A DNA stretch of 64,000 nucleotides from Calliopsis andreniformis (lineage: Eukaryota; Arthropoda; Insecta; Hymenoptera; Andrenidae), in contig NW_027480423.1 in NCBI RefSeq assembly GCF_051401765.1, positions 10,912,001-10,976,000 on the forward strand, read 5' to 3'. The notes below the pieces were generated by a model that had not been told where the DNA came from, did not search any database, and saw only the letters and a list, made by a program, of their open reading frames with translations. The translations under genes and the position numbers were made by a program. This document shows positions 1 to 12,729 of the stretch, in pieces. Within the stretch, counting starts at the first letter, position 1. Every line of letters starts with the position of its first letter.

Positions 1-40
1 CCCGGAACGTAGAAATGACCATCACTTCCATACTGGTAGC

Positions 41-93
41 AATTATTCGTTTTATGCGATGGAAAAACTGTTGTACTTATATTGTATTTTATG
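41..93. other. AT-rich tract with spaced A/T runs in each monomer
   Basis: p41-93 is strongly AT-rich, while the rest of the unit is near even in composition. T4 at p50-53, A5 at p63-67, T3 at p76-78 and T4 at p87-90 follow one another at about 11-13 bp. In type b monomers of domain B the tract also carries a run of eight T. Such spacing may favour bending or a fixed nucleosome position; this is inference from composition alone. Confidence 0.5.
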
Positions 94-98
94 CTTCT

Positions 99-146
99 GG
101 CGTTGACTTCTAAGGCCCTAACTATTCGGCCTGGTGGAGCAACGCC
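99..146. repeat. Inverted repeat within each monomer (GGCGTTG / CAACGCC)
   Basis: GGCGTTG at p99-105 and CAACGCC at p140-146 are perfect reverse complements separated by 34 nt. In monomers with CTTCGGGCGTTG the arms extend to eight (GGGCGTTG / CAACGCCC). The pair is kept in most monomers of all three domains. It could extrude as a hairpin in single-stranded DNA or in RNA from the array. Two palindromes (CCCTAGGG in many units and CCTAGG) lie directly to its right. Whether the dyad is functional or simply inherited cannot be told from one array. Confidence 0.7.
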
Positions 147-3100
147 CTAGAGTGAAGCCTAGGTTGCCCGGAACGTAGAAATGACCATCACTTTCAAACT
201 GGTTGCAATTATTCCTGTTATATGATGGAAAAACTGTTGTATTTATATTGTATTTTATGCTTCGGGCGTTGACTGCTAAGGCCCTGACTAATCAGTCTGT
301 TCGATTAAAGCCCTAGAGTGAAGCCTAGGTTGCTCGGAATGTAGAAATGACCATAACATTCACACTGGTTGAAATTATTCGTTTAATACGATGGTAAAGC
401 TGTTGCATCTTTATTGTATTTTATGATTCTGGCGTTGACTTCTAAGGCCCTAACTTTTGGATCTGGTGGAGCAACGCCCTAGAGTGAAGTCTAGGTTGCT
501 CGGAATGTAGAAGTGACCATAACATTCACACTGGTTGCAATTATTCCTTTTTATACCATGGAAAAAGTGTTGTATTTATATTGTATTTTATGCTTCTGGC
601 GTTGACTTCTAATGCACTAACTATTCGATCTGGCGGAGCAACGCCCTAGAGTGAAGCCGAGGTTTCCCGGAACTTAGAAATGACCATCACTTTCAAACTG
701 GTTGCAATTATTCCTGTTATATGACGGAAGAACTGTTGTATTTTGTTTGCATTTTATGCTTCGGGCATTGACTTCTAAGGCCCTAACTATTCAATCTGTT
801 GGAGCAACGCCCGAGGGTGTAGCCTAGGTTACCAGGAACGTAGAACTGACCATCACTTTCAAACTGGTTGCAATTATTCGTTTTATACGATGGAAAAACT
901 GTTGTATTTTTATTGCATTTTATGCTTCCGGCGTTGACTTCTAAGGCCCTATCTATTCAATCTGTTGGAGCAACGCCCTACGGTGAAACCTAGGTTGCCC
1001 GGAAAGTAGAAATGACGTTAACTTTCATACTGGTTGCAATTATTCGTCTTATACGATATAAAAACTGTTATATTTATATTGTATTTTATGCTTCGGGCGT
1101 TGACTGCTAAGGCCCTGACTAATCAATCTGTTCGATTAAAGCCCTAGAGTGAAGCCTAGGTTGCTCGGAATGTAGAAATGACCATAACATTCACACTGGT
1201 TGAAATTATTCGTTTAATACGATGGTAAAGCTGTTGCATCTTTATTGTATTTTATGATTCTGGCGTTGACTTCTAAGGCCCTAACTTTTGGATCTGGTGG
1301 AGCAACGCCCTAGAGTGAAGTCTAGGTTGCTCAGAATGTAGAAGTGACCATAACATTCACACTGGTTGCAATTATTCCTTTTTATACGATGGAAAAACTG
1401 TTATATTTATATTGTATCATATGCTTCTGCCGTTGACTTCTTAGGCCCTAACAATTCGAACTGGTGGGACAACGACCTAGAGTGAGGCCTAGGTAGCCCG
1501 GAACGTAGAAATGACCATCACTTCCATACTGGTAGCAATTATTCGTTTTATACGATGGAAAAACTGTTGTTCTTATATTGTATTTTATGCTTCTGGCGTT
1601 GACTTCTAAGGCCCTAACTATTCGGCCTGGTGGAGCAACGCCCTAGAGTGAAGCCTAGGTTGCCCGGAACGTAGAAATGACCATCACTTTCAAACTGGTT
1701 GCAATTAATCCTTTTATACGATGGAAAAACTGTTGTATTTTTATTGCATTTTATGCTTCCGGCGTTGACTTCTAAGGCCCTATCTATTCAATCTGTTGGA
1801 GCAACGCCCTACGGTGAAGCCTAGGTTGCCCGGAAAGTAGAAATGACGTTAACTTTCATACTGGTTGCAATTATTCGTTTTATACGATATAAAAACTGTT
1901 ATATTTATATTGTATTTTATGCTTCTGGCGTTCACTTCTTAGGCCCTAACAATTCGAACTGGTGGGACAACGACCTAGAGTGACGCCTAGGGTGCTCGGA
2001 ACGTAGAAATGACCATTACTTTCACACTGGTTGCAAATATTCGTTTTATACGATGGAAAAACTGTTGTATTTTTATTGCATTTTATGCTTCCGGCGTTGA
2101 CTTCTAAGGCCCTATCTATTCAATCTGTTGGAGCAACGCCCTAGGGTGAAGCCTAGGTTGCCCGGATAGTAGAAATGACGTTAACTTTCATACTGGTTGC
2201 AATTATTCGTTTTATACGATATAAAAACTGTTGTATTTATATTGTATTTTATGCTTCTGGCGTTGACTTCTAAGGCACTAACTATTCGATCTGGTGGAGC
2301 AACGCCCTAGACTGAAGCCTAAGTGGCCCGGAACGTAGCAATTACCATCACTTTCAGACTGGTTGCAAATATTCCTGTTATATGATGGAAAAACTGTTGT
2401 ATTTTTATTGTATTTTATGCTTCAGGCGTTGACTTCTGAGGCCGTTGCTATTCGATGTAGTGGAAGAACGCCATAGAGTGAAGCCTAGGTTGCACGGAAC
2501 GTAGAAATGACCATAACTTTCATACTGGTTGCAATTATTCGTTTTATACGATGGAAAAACTGTTGTATTTATATTGTATTTTAGGTTTCTGGCGTTGACT
2601 TCTAAGGCCCTAACTATTGGATCTGGTGGAGCAACGCCCTAGAGTGAAGCCTAGGTTGCTCAGAATGTAGAAGTGACCATAACATTCACACTGGTTGCAA
2701 TTATTCCTTTTTATACGATGGAAAAACTCTTGTATTTATATTGTATTTTATGCTTCTGGCGTTGACTTCTAATGCACTAACTATTCGATCTGGCGGAGCA
2801 ACGCCCTAGAGTGAAGCCGAGGTTTCCCGGAACTTTGAAATGACCATCACTTTCAAACTGGTTGCAATTATTCCTGTTATATGACGGAAAAACTGTAGTA
2901 TTTTGTTTGCATTTTATGCTTCGGGCATTGACTTCTAAGGCCCTAACTATTCGATCTGGTGGAGCAACGCCCTAGAGTGAAGCCTAGGTTGCCCGGAACG
3001 TAGAAATGACCATCACTTTCAAACTGGTTGCAATTATTCCTGTTATATGATGGAAAGACTGTTGTATTTTTATTGCATTTTATGCTTCGGGCATTAACTT

Positions 3101-6100
3101 CTAAGTTCCTAAATATTCAATCTGTTGGAGCAACGCCCTAGGGTGAAGCCTAGAATGCGCGGAAAGTAGAAATGACAATAACTTTCACACTGGGTGCAAT
3201 TATTCGTTTTATACGATGGAAAAGCTGTTGCATCTTTATTGTATTTTATGCTTCTGTCGTTGACGTCTAAGGCCGTAGCTATTAGATGTGGTGGAGCAAC
3301 GCACTAGAGTGACGCCTAGGTTGCCCGGAACGTGGAATGACCATTACTCTCGCAATGTTTGCAATTACTCATTTTATACGATGGAAAAACTGTTGTACTT
3401 ATATTGTATTTTATGCTTCTGGCGTAGACTTCTAAGGCCCTAACTATTCGACCTGGTGGAGCAACGCCCTAGGGTGAAGCCTAGGTTGCCCGGAACGTAG
3501 AAATGACCATCACTTTCAAACTGGTTGCAATTAATCCTTTTATACGATGGAAAAACTGTTGTATTTTTATTGCATTTTATGCTTCCGGCGTTGACTTCTA
3601 AGGCCCTATCTATTCAATCTGTTGGAGCAACGCCCTAGGGTGAAGCCTAGGTTGCCCGGAAAGTAGAAATGACGTTAACTTTCATACTGGTTGCAGTTAT
3701 TCGTTTTATACAATGGAAAAACAGTTGTATTTATATTGTATTTTATGCTTCTGGCGTTGACTTCTAAGGCCCTAGCTATTGGATCCAGTGGAGCAACGCC
3801 CTAGAGTGAAGCCTAGGTTGCCCGGAAAGGAGAAATGACCTTCACTTTCAAACTGGTTGCAATTAGTCCTGTTATACGATGGAAAAACTGTTGTATTTTT
3901 ATTGCATTTTATGCTTCTGGCGTTTACTTCTTAGGCCCTAACTATTCGATCTGGTGGAACAACGGCCTAGGGTGAAGCCTAGGTTGCGCGGAACGTAGAA
4001 ATGACCATAACTTTACACTGGTAGCAATTATTCGTTTTATACAATGGAAAAACTGTTCTATTTATTTTGTATTTAATGCTTCGGGCGTTGGCTTCTAAGG
4101 CCCTAACTGTTTAATCTGGTGGAGCAACGCCCTAGAGTGAAACCTAGGTTGCCCGGAACGTAGAATTGGCCATCACTTTCAAACTGGTTGCAATTATTCC
4201 TGTCATATGATGGTAACACTGTTGTATTTTTTTTGCATTTTATGGTTCGGGCGTTGACTTCTACGGCCCTAACTATTCAATCTGTTGGAGCAACGCCCTA
4301 GGGTGAAGCCTAGGTTGCTCGGAAAGTAGAAATGACCATAAGTTTCATACTGGTTGCAATTATTCGTTTTATACGATGGAAAAACTGTTGTATTTTCATT
4401 GTATTTTATGCTTCTGGCGTTGACTTCTAAGGCACTAACTATTCGATCTGGTGGAGCAACGCCCTAGGGTGTAGCCTAGGTTGCCCGTAAAGTAGAAATG
4501 ACCATAGCTTTCATACTGGTTGCAATTATTCGTTTTATATGATGGAAAAACTGTTGTATTTATATTGTATTTTATGCTTCTGGCGTTCACTTCTTAGGCC
4601 CTAACTATTCGATCTGGTGGAACAAGGCCCTATGGTGTAGCCTAGGTTGACCGGAACGTAGAAATGACCATAACTTTCACACCGGTAGCAATTATTCGTT
4701 TTATACGATGGAAAAACTGTTCTATATATTTTGTATTTTATGCATCGGGCGTGGCTTCTAAGGCCCTAACTATTCAATATGTTGGAGCAACGCCCGAGGG
4801 TGAAGCCTAGGTTGCCCGGAACGTAGAACTGGCCATAACTTTTACACTGGTAGCAATTATTCGTTTTATACAATGGAAAAACTCTTCTATTTATTTTGTA
4901 TTTTATGCTTCGGGCGTTGACTTCTAAGGCCCTAGCTGTTTGATCTGGTGGAGCAACGCCCTAGAGTGAAGCCTAGGTTGCCCGGAACGTAGAATTGACC
5001 ATAACTTTCACACTGGTTGCAATTATTCGTTTTATACGTTGGAAACGCTGTTGAATTTACATTGTATTTTATGCCTCTGGCGTTGACTTCTAAGGCCCTA
5101 ACTATTCGGCCTGGTGGAGCAACGCCCTAGAGTGATGCCTAGGTTGCCCGGAAGGTAGAATTGGCCATCACTTTCAAACTGGTTGCAATTATTCGTTTTA
5201 TACGATGGAAAAACTGTTGTATTTATATTGTATTTTATGCTTCTGGCGTTGACTTCTAAGGCACTAACTATTCGATCTGGTGGAGCAACGCCCTAGAGTG
5301 AAGCCTAGGTTGCCCGGAACGTAGAATTGGCCATCACTTTCAAACTGGTTGCAATTATTCCTGTTATATGATGGATACACTGTTGTATTTTTTTTGCATT
5401 TTATGGTTCGGGCGTTGACTTCTAAGGCCCTAACTATTCAATCTGTTGGAGCAACGCCCTAGGCTGAAGCCTAGGTTGCTCTGAAAGTAGAAATGTCCAT
5501 AAGGTTCATACTGGTTGCAATTATTCGTTTTATACGTTGGAAAAACTGTTGTATTTATATTGTATTTTATGCTTCTGGCGTTGACTTCTAATGCACTAAC
5601 TATTCGATCTGGTGGAGCAACGCCCTAGAGTGAAACCTAGGTTGCCCGGAACGTAGAATTGGCCATCACTTTCAAACTGGTTGCAATTATTCCTGTTATG
5701 TGATGGAAACACTGTTGTATTTTAATTGCATTTTATGGTTCGGGCGTTGATTTCTATGGCCCTAACTATTCAATCCGTTGGAGCAACGCCCTAGGGTGAA
5801 GCCTAGGTGGCTCGGAAAGAAGAAATGACCATAAGTTTCATACTGGTTGGAATTATTCGTTTTATACGATGGAAAAACTGTTGTATTTATATGGTATTTT
5901 ATGCTTCTGGCGTTGACTTCTAAGGCCCTAGCAGTTCGATCTAGTGGAGCAACGCCGTAGAGTGAAGCCTAGGTTGCCTGGAAGGTAGAATTGGCCTTCA
6001 CTTTCAAACTGGTTGCAATTATTCGTTTTATACGATGGAAAAACTGTTGTATTTATATTGTACTTTATGCTTCTGGCGTTGACTTCTAAGGCACTAACTA

Positions 6101-6352
6101 TTCGATCTGGTGGAGCAACGCCCTAGAGTGAAGCCTAGGTTCCTCGGAATGTGGAAATGACCATAACTTTCACACTGGTTGCAATTATTCGTTTTATACG
6201 TTGGAAACGCTGTTGAATTTACATTGTATTTTATGCCTCTGGCGTTGACTTCTAAGGCCGTAGCTATTAGATGTGGTGGAGCAACGCCCTAGAGTGACGC
6301 CTAGGGTGCTCGGAAAGTAGAAATGACCATAAGTTTCATACTGGTTGCAATT

Positions 6353-6369
6353 ATTCGTTTTATACGGTG
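6353..6369 (+). other. CENP-B-box-like site, 8 of 9 core bases (p45-61)
   Basis: ATTCGTTTTATACGGTG compared with the box NTTCGNNNNANNCGGGN matches at eight of nine fixed positions; only the last G of CGGG differs. The same best version occurs at 7847, 19619, 28402, 30228 and 34045. The usual monomer has CGATG in place of CGGTG and matches seven of nine. Many monomers have lost it, reading TTCCTGTTATATGATG. By chance alone a 7/9 match somewhere in a 166-bp unit on either strand is not rare (expected about 0.4), so binding by a CENP-B-type protein is only a hypothesis. Confidence 0.35.
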
Positions 6370-6779
6370 GAAATGCTGTTGTATTTATATCGTATTTTAT
6401 GCTTCTGGCGCTGACTTCTTAGGCCGTAACTATTCGGTCTGGTGGAGCAACGCCCTAGAGTGAAGCCTAGGTGGCCCGGAAGGTAGAATTTGCCATCACT
6501 GTCAAACTGTTTGCAATTATTCGTTTTATACGATGGAAAAACTCTTGTATTTATATTGTATTTTATGCTTCTGGCGTTGACTTCTAAGGCCCTAGCTGTT
6601 CGATCTAGTGGCGCAACGCCCTAGAGTGAAGCCTACGTTGCCCGGAAAGGAGAAATGACCATCACGTTCAAACTGGTTGCAATTAATCCTTTTATACGAT
6701 GGAAAAGCTGTTGTATTTATATCGTATTTTATGCTTCTGGCGTTTACTTCTAACGACCTAACTATTCGATCTGGTGGAG

Positions 6780-7460
6780 CAACGCCCTAGAGTGAAGCCT
6801 AGGTTCCTCGGAATGTGGAAATGACCATAACTTTCACACTGGTTGCAATTACTCGTTTTATACGACGGAAACGCTGTTGTATTTATATTGTATTTTATGC
6901 CTCTGGCGTTGACTTCTAACGCCGTAGCTATTAGATGTGGTGGAGCAACGCCCTAGAGTGAAGCCTAGGGTGCTTGGAACGTTGAAATGACCATTAGTTT
7001 CAAACTGGTTGCAATTATTCCTGTTATATGATGGAAACACTGTTGTATTTATATCGTATTTTATGCTTCTGGCGTTGACTTCTTAGGCCGTAACTATTCG
7101 GTCTGGTGGAGCAATGCCCTGGAGTGAACCCTAGGTTGCCCAGAACGTAGAATTGGCCATCACTTTCAAACTGGTTGCAATTATTCCTGTTATATGATGG
7201 AAACACTGTTGTATTTTTTTTGCATTTTATGGTTCGGGCGTTGACTTCTAAGGCCCTAACTATTCAATCCGTTGGAGCAACGCCCTAGGATGAAGCCTAG
7301 GTGGCTCGGAAAGTAGAAATGACCATAAGTTTCATACTGGTTGCAATTATTCGTTTTATACGATGGAAAAACTGTTGTATTTATATTGTATTTAATGCTT
7401 CTGGCGTTGACTTCTACGGCCCTAGCAGTTCGATCTAGTGGAGCAACGCCGTAGAGTGAA
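6780..7460. repeat. Block repeated 13 monomers downstream (first copy)
   Basis: This run of about four monomers, starting with the CTCGGAATGTGG unit, is repeated at about 8938-9618. The offset is exactly 2158 bp (13 x 166). Both copies hold the TTATACGACGG variant, the TTAGATGTGGTGG unit and the CCCTAGGATGAAGCC unit. Flanking monomers differ on both sides, so the block edges are real but were placed by eye. Related runs at 20540-21070 and 31150-31680 share the same variants. Confidence 0.75.
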
Positions 7461-8168
7461 GCCTAGGTTGCCTGGAAGGTAGAATTGGCCTTCACTTTCA
7501 AACTGGTTGCAATTATTCGTTTTATACGATGGAAAAACTGTTGTATTTATATTGTATTTTATGCTTCTGGCGTTGACTTCTAAGGCACTAACTATTCGAT
7601 CTGGTGGAGCAACGCCGTAGAGTGAAGCCTAGGTTGCCCGGAACGTAGAATTGGCCATCACTTTCAAACTGGTTGCAATTATTCCTGTTATATGATGGAA
7701 ACACTGTTGTATTTTTATAGCATTTTATGCATCGGGCGTTGACTTCTAAGGCCCTAACTATTCAATCTGTTGGAGCAACACCCTAGGGTGAAGCCTAGCT
7801 TGCTCGGAAAGTAGAAATGACCATAAGTTTCATACTGGTTGCAATTATTCGTTTTATACGGTGGAACAGCTATTGTATTTATATCGTATTTTATGCTTCT
7901 GGCGTTGACTTCTTAGGCCGTAACTATTTGGTCTGGTGGAGCAACGCCCTAGAGTGAAGTCTAGGTTTCCCGGAACGTAGAATTGGCCATCACTTTCAAA
8001 CTGGTTGCAATTATTCCTGATATATGATGGAAACACTGTTGTATTTTTTTTGTATTTCATGGTTCGGCCGTTGACTTCTAAGGCCCTAACTATTCAATCT
8101 GTTGGAGCAACGCCCTAGGCTGAAGCCTAGGTTGCTCTGAAATTAGAAATGTCCATAAGGTTCATACT

Positions 8169-10392
8169 GGTTGCAATTATTCGTTTTATACGATGGAAAA
8201 ACTGTTGTATTTATATTGTATTTTATGCTTCTGGCGTTGACTTCTAAGGCACTAACTATTCGATCTGGTGGAGCAACGCCCTAGAGTGAAGCCTAGGTGG
8301 CCCGGAAGGTAGAATTGGCCATCACTGTCAAACTGGTTGCAATTATTCGTTTTATACGATGGAAAAACTGTTGTATTTATATTGTATTTTATGCTTCTGG
8401 CGTTGACTTCTAAGGCACTAACTATTCGATCTGTTGGAGCAACGCCCTATAGTGAAGCCTAGGTTGCCCGGAAGGTAGAATTGGCCATCACTGTCAAACT
8501 GGTTGCAATTATTCGTTTTATACGATGGAAAAACTGTTGCATTTATATTGTATTTTATGCTTCTGGCGTTGACTTCTAAGGCACTAACTATTCGATCTGG
8601 TGGAGCAACGCCCTAGAGTGAAGCCTAGGTTGCCCGGAACGTAGAATTGGCCATCACTTTCAAACTGATTGCAATTATTCCTGTTATGTGATGGAAACAC
8701 TGTTGTATTTTAATTGCATTTTATGGTTCGGGCGTTGACTTCTAAGGCCACAACTATTCAATCCGTTGGAGCAACGCCCTAGGGTGAAGCCTAGGTGGCT
8801 CGGAAAGTAGAAATGACCATAAGTTTCATACTGGTTGCAATTATTCGTTTTATACGATGGAAAAACTGTTGTATTAATATTGTATTTTATGCTTCTGGCG
8901 TTTACTTCTAAGGACCCAACTATTCGATCTGGTGGAGCAACGCCCTAGAGTGAAGCCTAGGTTCCTCGGAATGTGGAAATGACCATAACTTTCACACTGG
9001 TTGCAATTATTCGTTTTATACGACGGAAACGCTGTTGTATTTATATTGTATTTTATGCCTCTGGCGTTGACTTCTAAGGCCGTAGCTATTAGATGTGGTG
9101 GAGCAACGCCCTAGAGTGACGCCTAGGGTGCTTGGAACGTAGAAATGACCATTACTTTCAAACTGGTTGCAATTATTCCTGTTATATGATGGAAACACTG
9201 TTGTATTTATATCGTATTTTATGCTTCTGGCGTTGACTTCTTAGGCCGTAACTATTCGGTCTGGTGGAGCAATGCCCTGGAGTGAACCCTAGGTTGCCCG
9301 GAACGTAGAATTGGCCATCACTTTCAAACTGGTTGCAATTATTCCTGTTATATGATGGAAACACTGTTGTATTTTTTTTGCATTTTATGGTTCGGGCGTT
9401 GACTTCTAAGGCCCTAACTATTCAATCCGTTGGAGCAACGCCCTAGGATGAAGCCTAGGTGGCTCGGAAAGTAGAAATGACCATAAGTTTCATACTGGTT
9501 GCAATTATTCGTTTTATACGATGGAAAAACTGTTGTATTTATATTGTATTTAATGCTTCTGGCGTTGACTTCTAAGGCCCTAGCAGTTCGATCTAGTGGA
9601 GCAAAGCCGTAGAGTGAAGCCTAGGTTGCCCGGAAGGTAGAATTGGCCATCACTGTCAAACTGGTTGCAATTATTCGTTTTATACGATGGAAAAACTGTT
9701 GTATTTATATTGTATTTTATGCTTCTGGCGTTGACTTCTAAGGCACTAACTATTCGATCTGGTGGAGCAACGCCCTAGAGTGAAGCCTAGGTGGCCCGGA
9801 AGGTAGAATTGGCCATCACTGTCAAACTGGTTGCAATTATTCGTTTTATACGATGGAAAAACTGTTGTATTTATATTGTATTTTATGCTTCTGGCGTTGA
9901 CTTCTAAGGCACTAACTATACGATCTGTTGGAGCAACGAACTATAGTGAAGCCTAGGTTGCCCGGAAGGTAGAATTGGCCATCACTGTCAAACTGGTTGC
10001 AATTATTCGTTTTATACGATGGAAAAACTGTTGCATTTATATTGTATTTTATGCTTCTGGCGTTGACTTCTAAGGCACTAACTATTCGATCTGGTGGAGC
10101 AACGCCCTAGAGTGAAGCCTAGGTTGCCCGGAACGTAGAATTGGCAATCACTTTCAAACTGATTGCAATTATTCCTGTTATGTGATGGAAACACTGTTGT
10201 ATTTTAATTGCATTTTATGGTTCGGGCGTTGACTTCTAAGGCCATAACTATTCAATCCGTTTGAGCAACGCCCTAGGGTGAAGCCTAGGTGGCTCGGAAA
10301 GTAGAAATGACCATAAGTTTCATACTGGTTGCAATTATTCGTTTTATACGATGGAAAAACTGTTGTATTTATATTGTATTTTATGCTTCTGG
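8169..10392. repeat. Nine-monomer offset duplication (8169-8898 and 9663-10392)
   Basis: The segment 8169-8898 recurs at 9663-10392 with an offset of 1494 bp (9 x 166). Diagnostic shared variants are CTATAGTGAAGCC (8448 and 9942), TGTTGCATTTATATTG, and the unit with AAACTGATTGC followed by TTATGTGATGG. The interval between the two copies holds the second copy of the 13-monomer-offset block, so the two duplications interleave. Differences between the copies are few, for example CGCCCTATAG against CGAACTATAG. Confidence 0.75.
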
Positions 10393-11539
10393 CGTTGACT
10401 TCTAAGGCCCTAGCTGTTTGATCGAGTGGAGCAACGCCGTAGAGTGAAGCCTAGGCTGCCCGGAAGGTAGAATTGGCCATCACTTTCAAACTGGTTGCCA
10501 TTATTCGTTTTATACGATGGAAAAACTGTTGTATTTATATTGTATTTTATGCTTCTGGCGTTGACTTCTAAGGCACTAACTATTCGATCTGGTGGAGCAA
10601 CGCCCTAGAGTGAAGCCTAGGTTGCCCGGAACGTAGAATTGGCCATCACTTTCAAACTGGTTGCAATTATTCGTTTTATACGATGGAAACGCTGTTGTAT
10701 TTATATTGTATTTTATGCCTCTGGCGTTGACTTCTAAGGCCGTAGCTATTAGATGTGGTGGAGCAACGCCCTAGAGTGACGCCTAGGGTGCTTGGAACGT
10801 AGAAATGACCATTACTTTAACACTGGTTGCAATTATTCGTTTTATACAATGGAAAAGCTGTTTTATTTATATCGTATTTTATGCTTCTGGCGTTGACTTC
10901 TTAGGCCGTAACTATTCGGTCTGTTGGAGCAATGCCCTGGAGTGAACTCTAGGTTGCCCGGAACGTAGAATTGGCCATCACTTTCAAACTGGTTGCAATT
11001 ATTCCTGTTATATGATGGAAACACTGTTGTATTTTTTTTGCATTTTATGGTTCGGGCGTTGACTTCTAAGGCCCTAACTATTCAATCCGTTGGAGCAACG
11101 CCCTAGGGTGAAGCCTAGGTGGCTCGGAAAGTAGAAATGACCATAAGTTTCATACTGGTTGCAATTATTCGTTTTATACGATGGAAAAACTGTTGTATTT
11201 ATATTGTATTTAATGCTTCTGGCGTTGACTTCTAAGGTCCTAGCAGTTCGATCTAGTGGAGCAACGCCGTAGAGTGAAGCCTAGGTTGCCCGGAAGGTAG
11301 AATTGGCCATCACTGTCAAACTGGTTGCAATTATTCGTTTTATACGATGGAAAAACTGTTGTATTTATATAGCATTTTATGCTTCTGGCGTTGACTTCTA
11401 AGGCACTAACTATTCGATCTGGTGGAGCAACGCCCTAGAGTGAAGCCTAGGTGGCCCGGAAGGTAGAATTGGCCATCACTGTCAAACTGGTTGCAATTAT
11501 TCGTTTTATACGATGGAAAAACTGTTGTATTTATATTGT

Positions 11540-12343
11540 ACTTTATGCTTCTGGCGTTGTCTTCTAAGGCCCTAGCTGTTCGATCTAGTGGAGCAACGCC
11601 CTAGAGTGAAGCCTACGTTGCCCGGAAAGGAGAAATGACCATCACGTTCAAACTGGTTGCAATTAATCCTTTTATACGATGGAAAAGCTGTTGTATTTAT
11701 ATCGTATTTTATGCTTCTGGCGTTTACTTCTAAGGACCTAACTATTCGATCTGGTGGAGCAACGCCCTAGAGTGAAGCCTAGGTACCTCGGAATGTGGAA
11801 ATGACCATAACTTTCACACTGGTTGCAATTATTCGTTTTATACGATGGAAACGCTGTTGTATTTATATTGTATTTTATGCCTCTGGCGCTGACTTCTAAG
11901 GCCGTAGCTATTAGATGTGGTGGAGCAACGCCCTAGAGTGACGCCTAGGGTGCTTGGAACGTAGAAATGACCATTACTTTCACACTGGTTGCAATTATTC
12001 GTTTTATACGATGGAAAAGCTGTTGTATTTATATCGTATTTTATGCTTCTGGCGTTGACTTCTTAGGCCGTAACTATTCGGTCTGGTGGAGCAATGCCCT
12101 GGAGTGAACCCTAGGTTGCCCGGAACGTAGAATTGGCCATCACTTTCAAACTGGTTGCAATTATTCCTGTTATATGATGGAAGCACTGTTGTATTTATTT
12201 TGCATTTTATGGTTCGGGCGTTGACTTCTAAGGCCCTAACTATTCAATCCGTTGGAGCAACGCCCTAGGGTGAAGCCTAGGTGGCTCGGAAAGTAGAAAT
12301 GACCATAAGTTTCATACTGGTTGCAATTATTCGTTTTATACGA
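11540..12343. repeat. f-d-e-b-c unit run, first of a 10-monomer-spaced pair
   Basis: This run starts just before the type f monomer at 11621. It continues through the CTCGGAATGTGG, CTTGGAACGTAG, AGAATTGGCCATC and CTCGGAAAGTAG monomers. It recurs at about 13200-14003, offset 1660 bp (10 x 166). The copies part at GATGGAAAAACTG in the first against GATGGAACAGCTATTG in the second, inside a monomer. This is the clearest small example of the domain B higher-order unit. Confidence 0.75.
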
Positions 12344-12729
12344 TGGAAAAACTGTTGTATTTATATTGTATTTTATGCTTCTGGCGTTGACTTCTAAGGC
12401 ACTAACTATTCGGTCTGGTGGAGCAACGCGCTGGAGTGAAACCTAGGTTGCCCGGAACGTAGAATTGGCCATCACTTTCAAACTGGTTGCAATTATTCCT
12501 GATATATGATGGAAACACTGTTGTATTTTTTTTGCATTTTATGGTTCGGGCGTTGACTTCTAAGGCCCTAACTATTCAATCTGTTGGAGCAACGCCCTAG
12601 GGTGAAGCCTAGGTTGCTCGGAAAGTAGAAATGACCATAAGTTTCATACTGGTTGCAATTATTCGTTTTATACGATGGAAAAACTGTTGTATTTATATTG
12701 TATTTTATGCTTCTGGCGTTGACTTCTAA

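Larger units (their letters stand above)
1..166. repeat. Reference monomer and its internal map
   Basis: First complete unit, used to number positions p1-p166. Landmarks in order: CCCGG at p1-5; a block around p13-36 (GAAATGACCAT, then CACTGG) that holds many type-specific substitutions; the palindrome TTGCAA at p37-42; an AT-rich segment p41-93 with T and A tracts; the 17-bp CENP-B-box-like site p45-61; the left dyad arm GGCGTTG p99-105, overlapping GTTGAC at p102-107; a second variable block p108-139; the right arm CAACGCC p140-146; and the palindrome CCTAGG p158-163. Since 166 is not a multiple of three, a reading frame shifts by one in each successive copy. This limits open frames and argues against coding function. 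Confidence 0.9.
1..2990. repeat. Short-range 5-, 9- and 13-monomer repeats in domain A
   Basis: The rare variant TCGATTAAAGCCC occurs at 301 and 1132, 831 bp apart (five monomers plus one inserted base). The unit beginning at 1 (CACTTCCATACTGGTAGC) recurs from 1497, a spacing of 1496 bp (nine monomers plus two bases). The variant CTTCTAATGCACTAAC with CTGGCGGAGC and GAAGCCGAGGTTTCCC near 600-665 recurs near 2760-2825, 2160 bp apart (thirteen monomers plus two). These spacings show nested duplications of several sizes rather than one regular higher-order unit. Confidence 0.75.
1..5800. repeat. Domain A: heterogeneous satellite segment
   Basis: Monomers here are a mixture. Neighbouring units differ more from each other than in the rest of the window, and the long near-identical blocks seen later are missing. 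Types resembling both later domains occur, for example TTCTATTTATTTTG near 4030 and AGAATTGGCCATCAC near 4164. Shorter multi-monomer repeats are visible at 5, 9 and 13 monomers. Three 1-bp insertions (TTCCTTTTTATAC near 547, 1378 and 2707) and three 1-bp deletions (near 3333, 4013 and 4751) return the register to zero by 4981. The right boundary is gradual and set by eye. This may be an older or less homogenised part of the array. Confidence 0.6.

Noticed and set aside
41..93. TATA-like and AATAAA-like motifs as promoter or polyadenylation signals
   Set aside because: The AT-rich tract yields such short strings by composition (TTTATT on this strand reads AATAAA on the other). They recur in each monomer with no associated gene.
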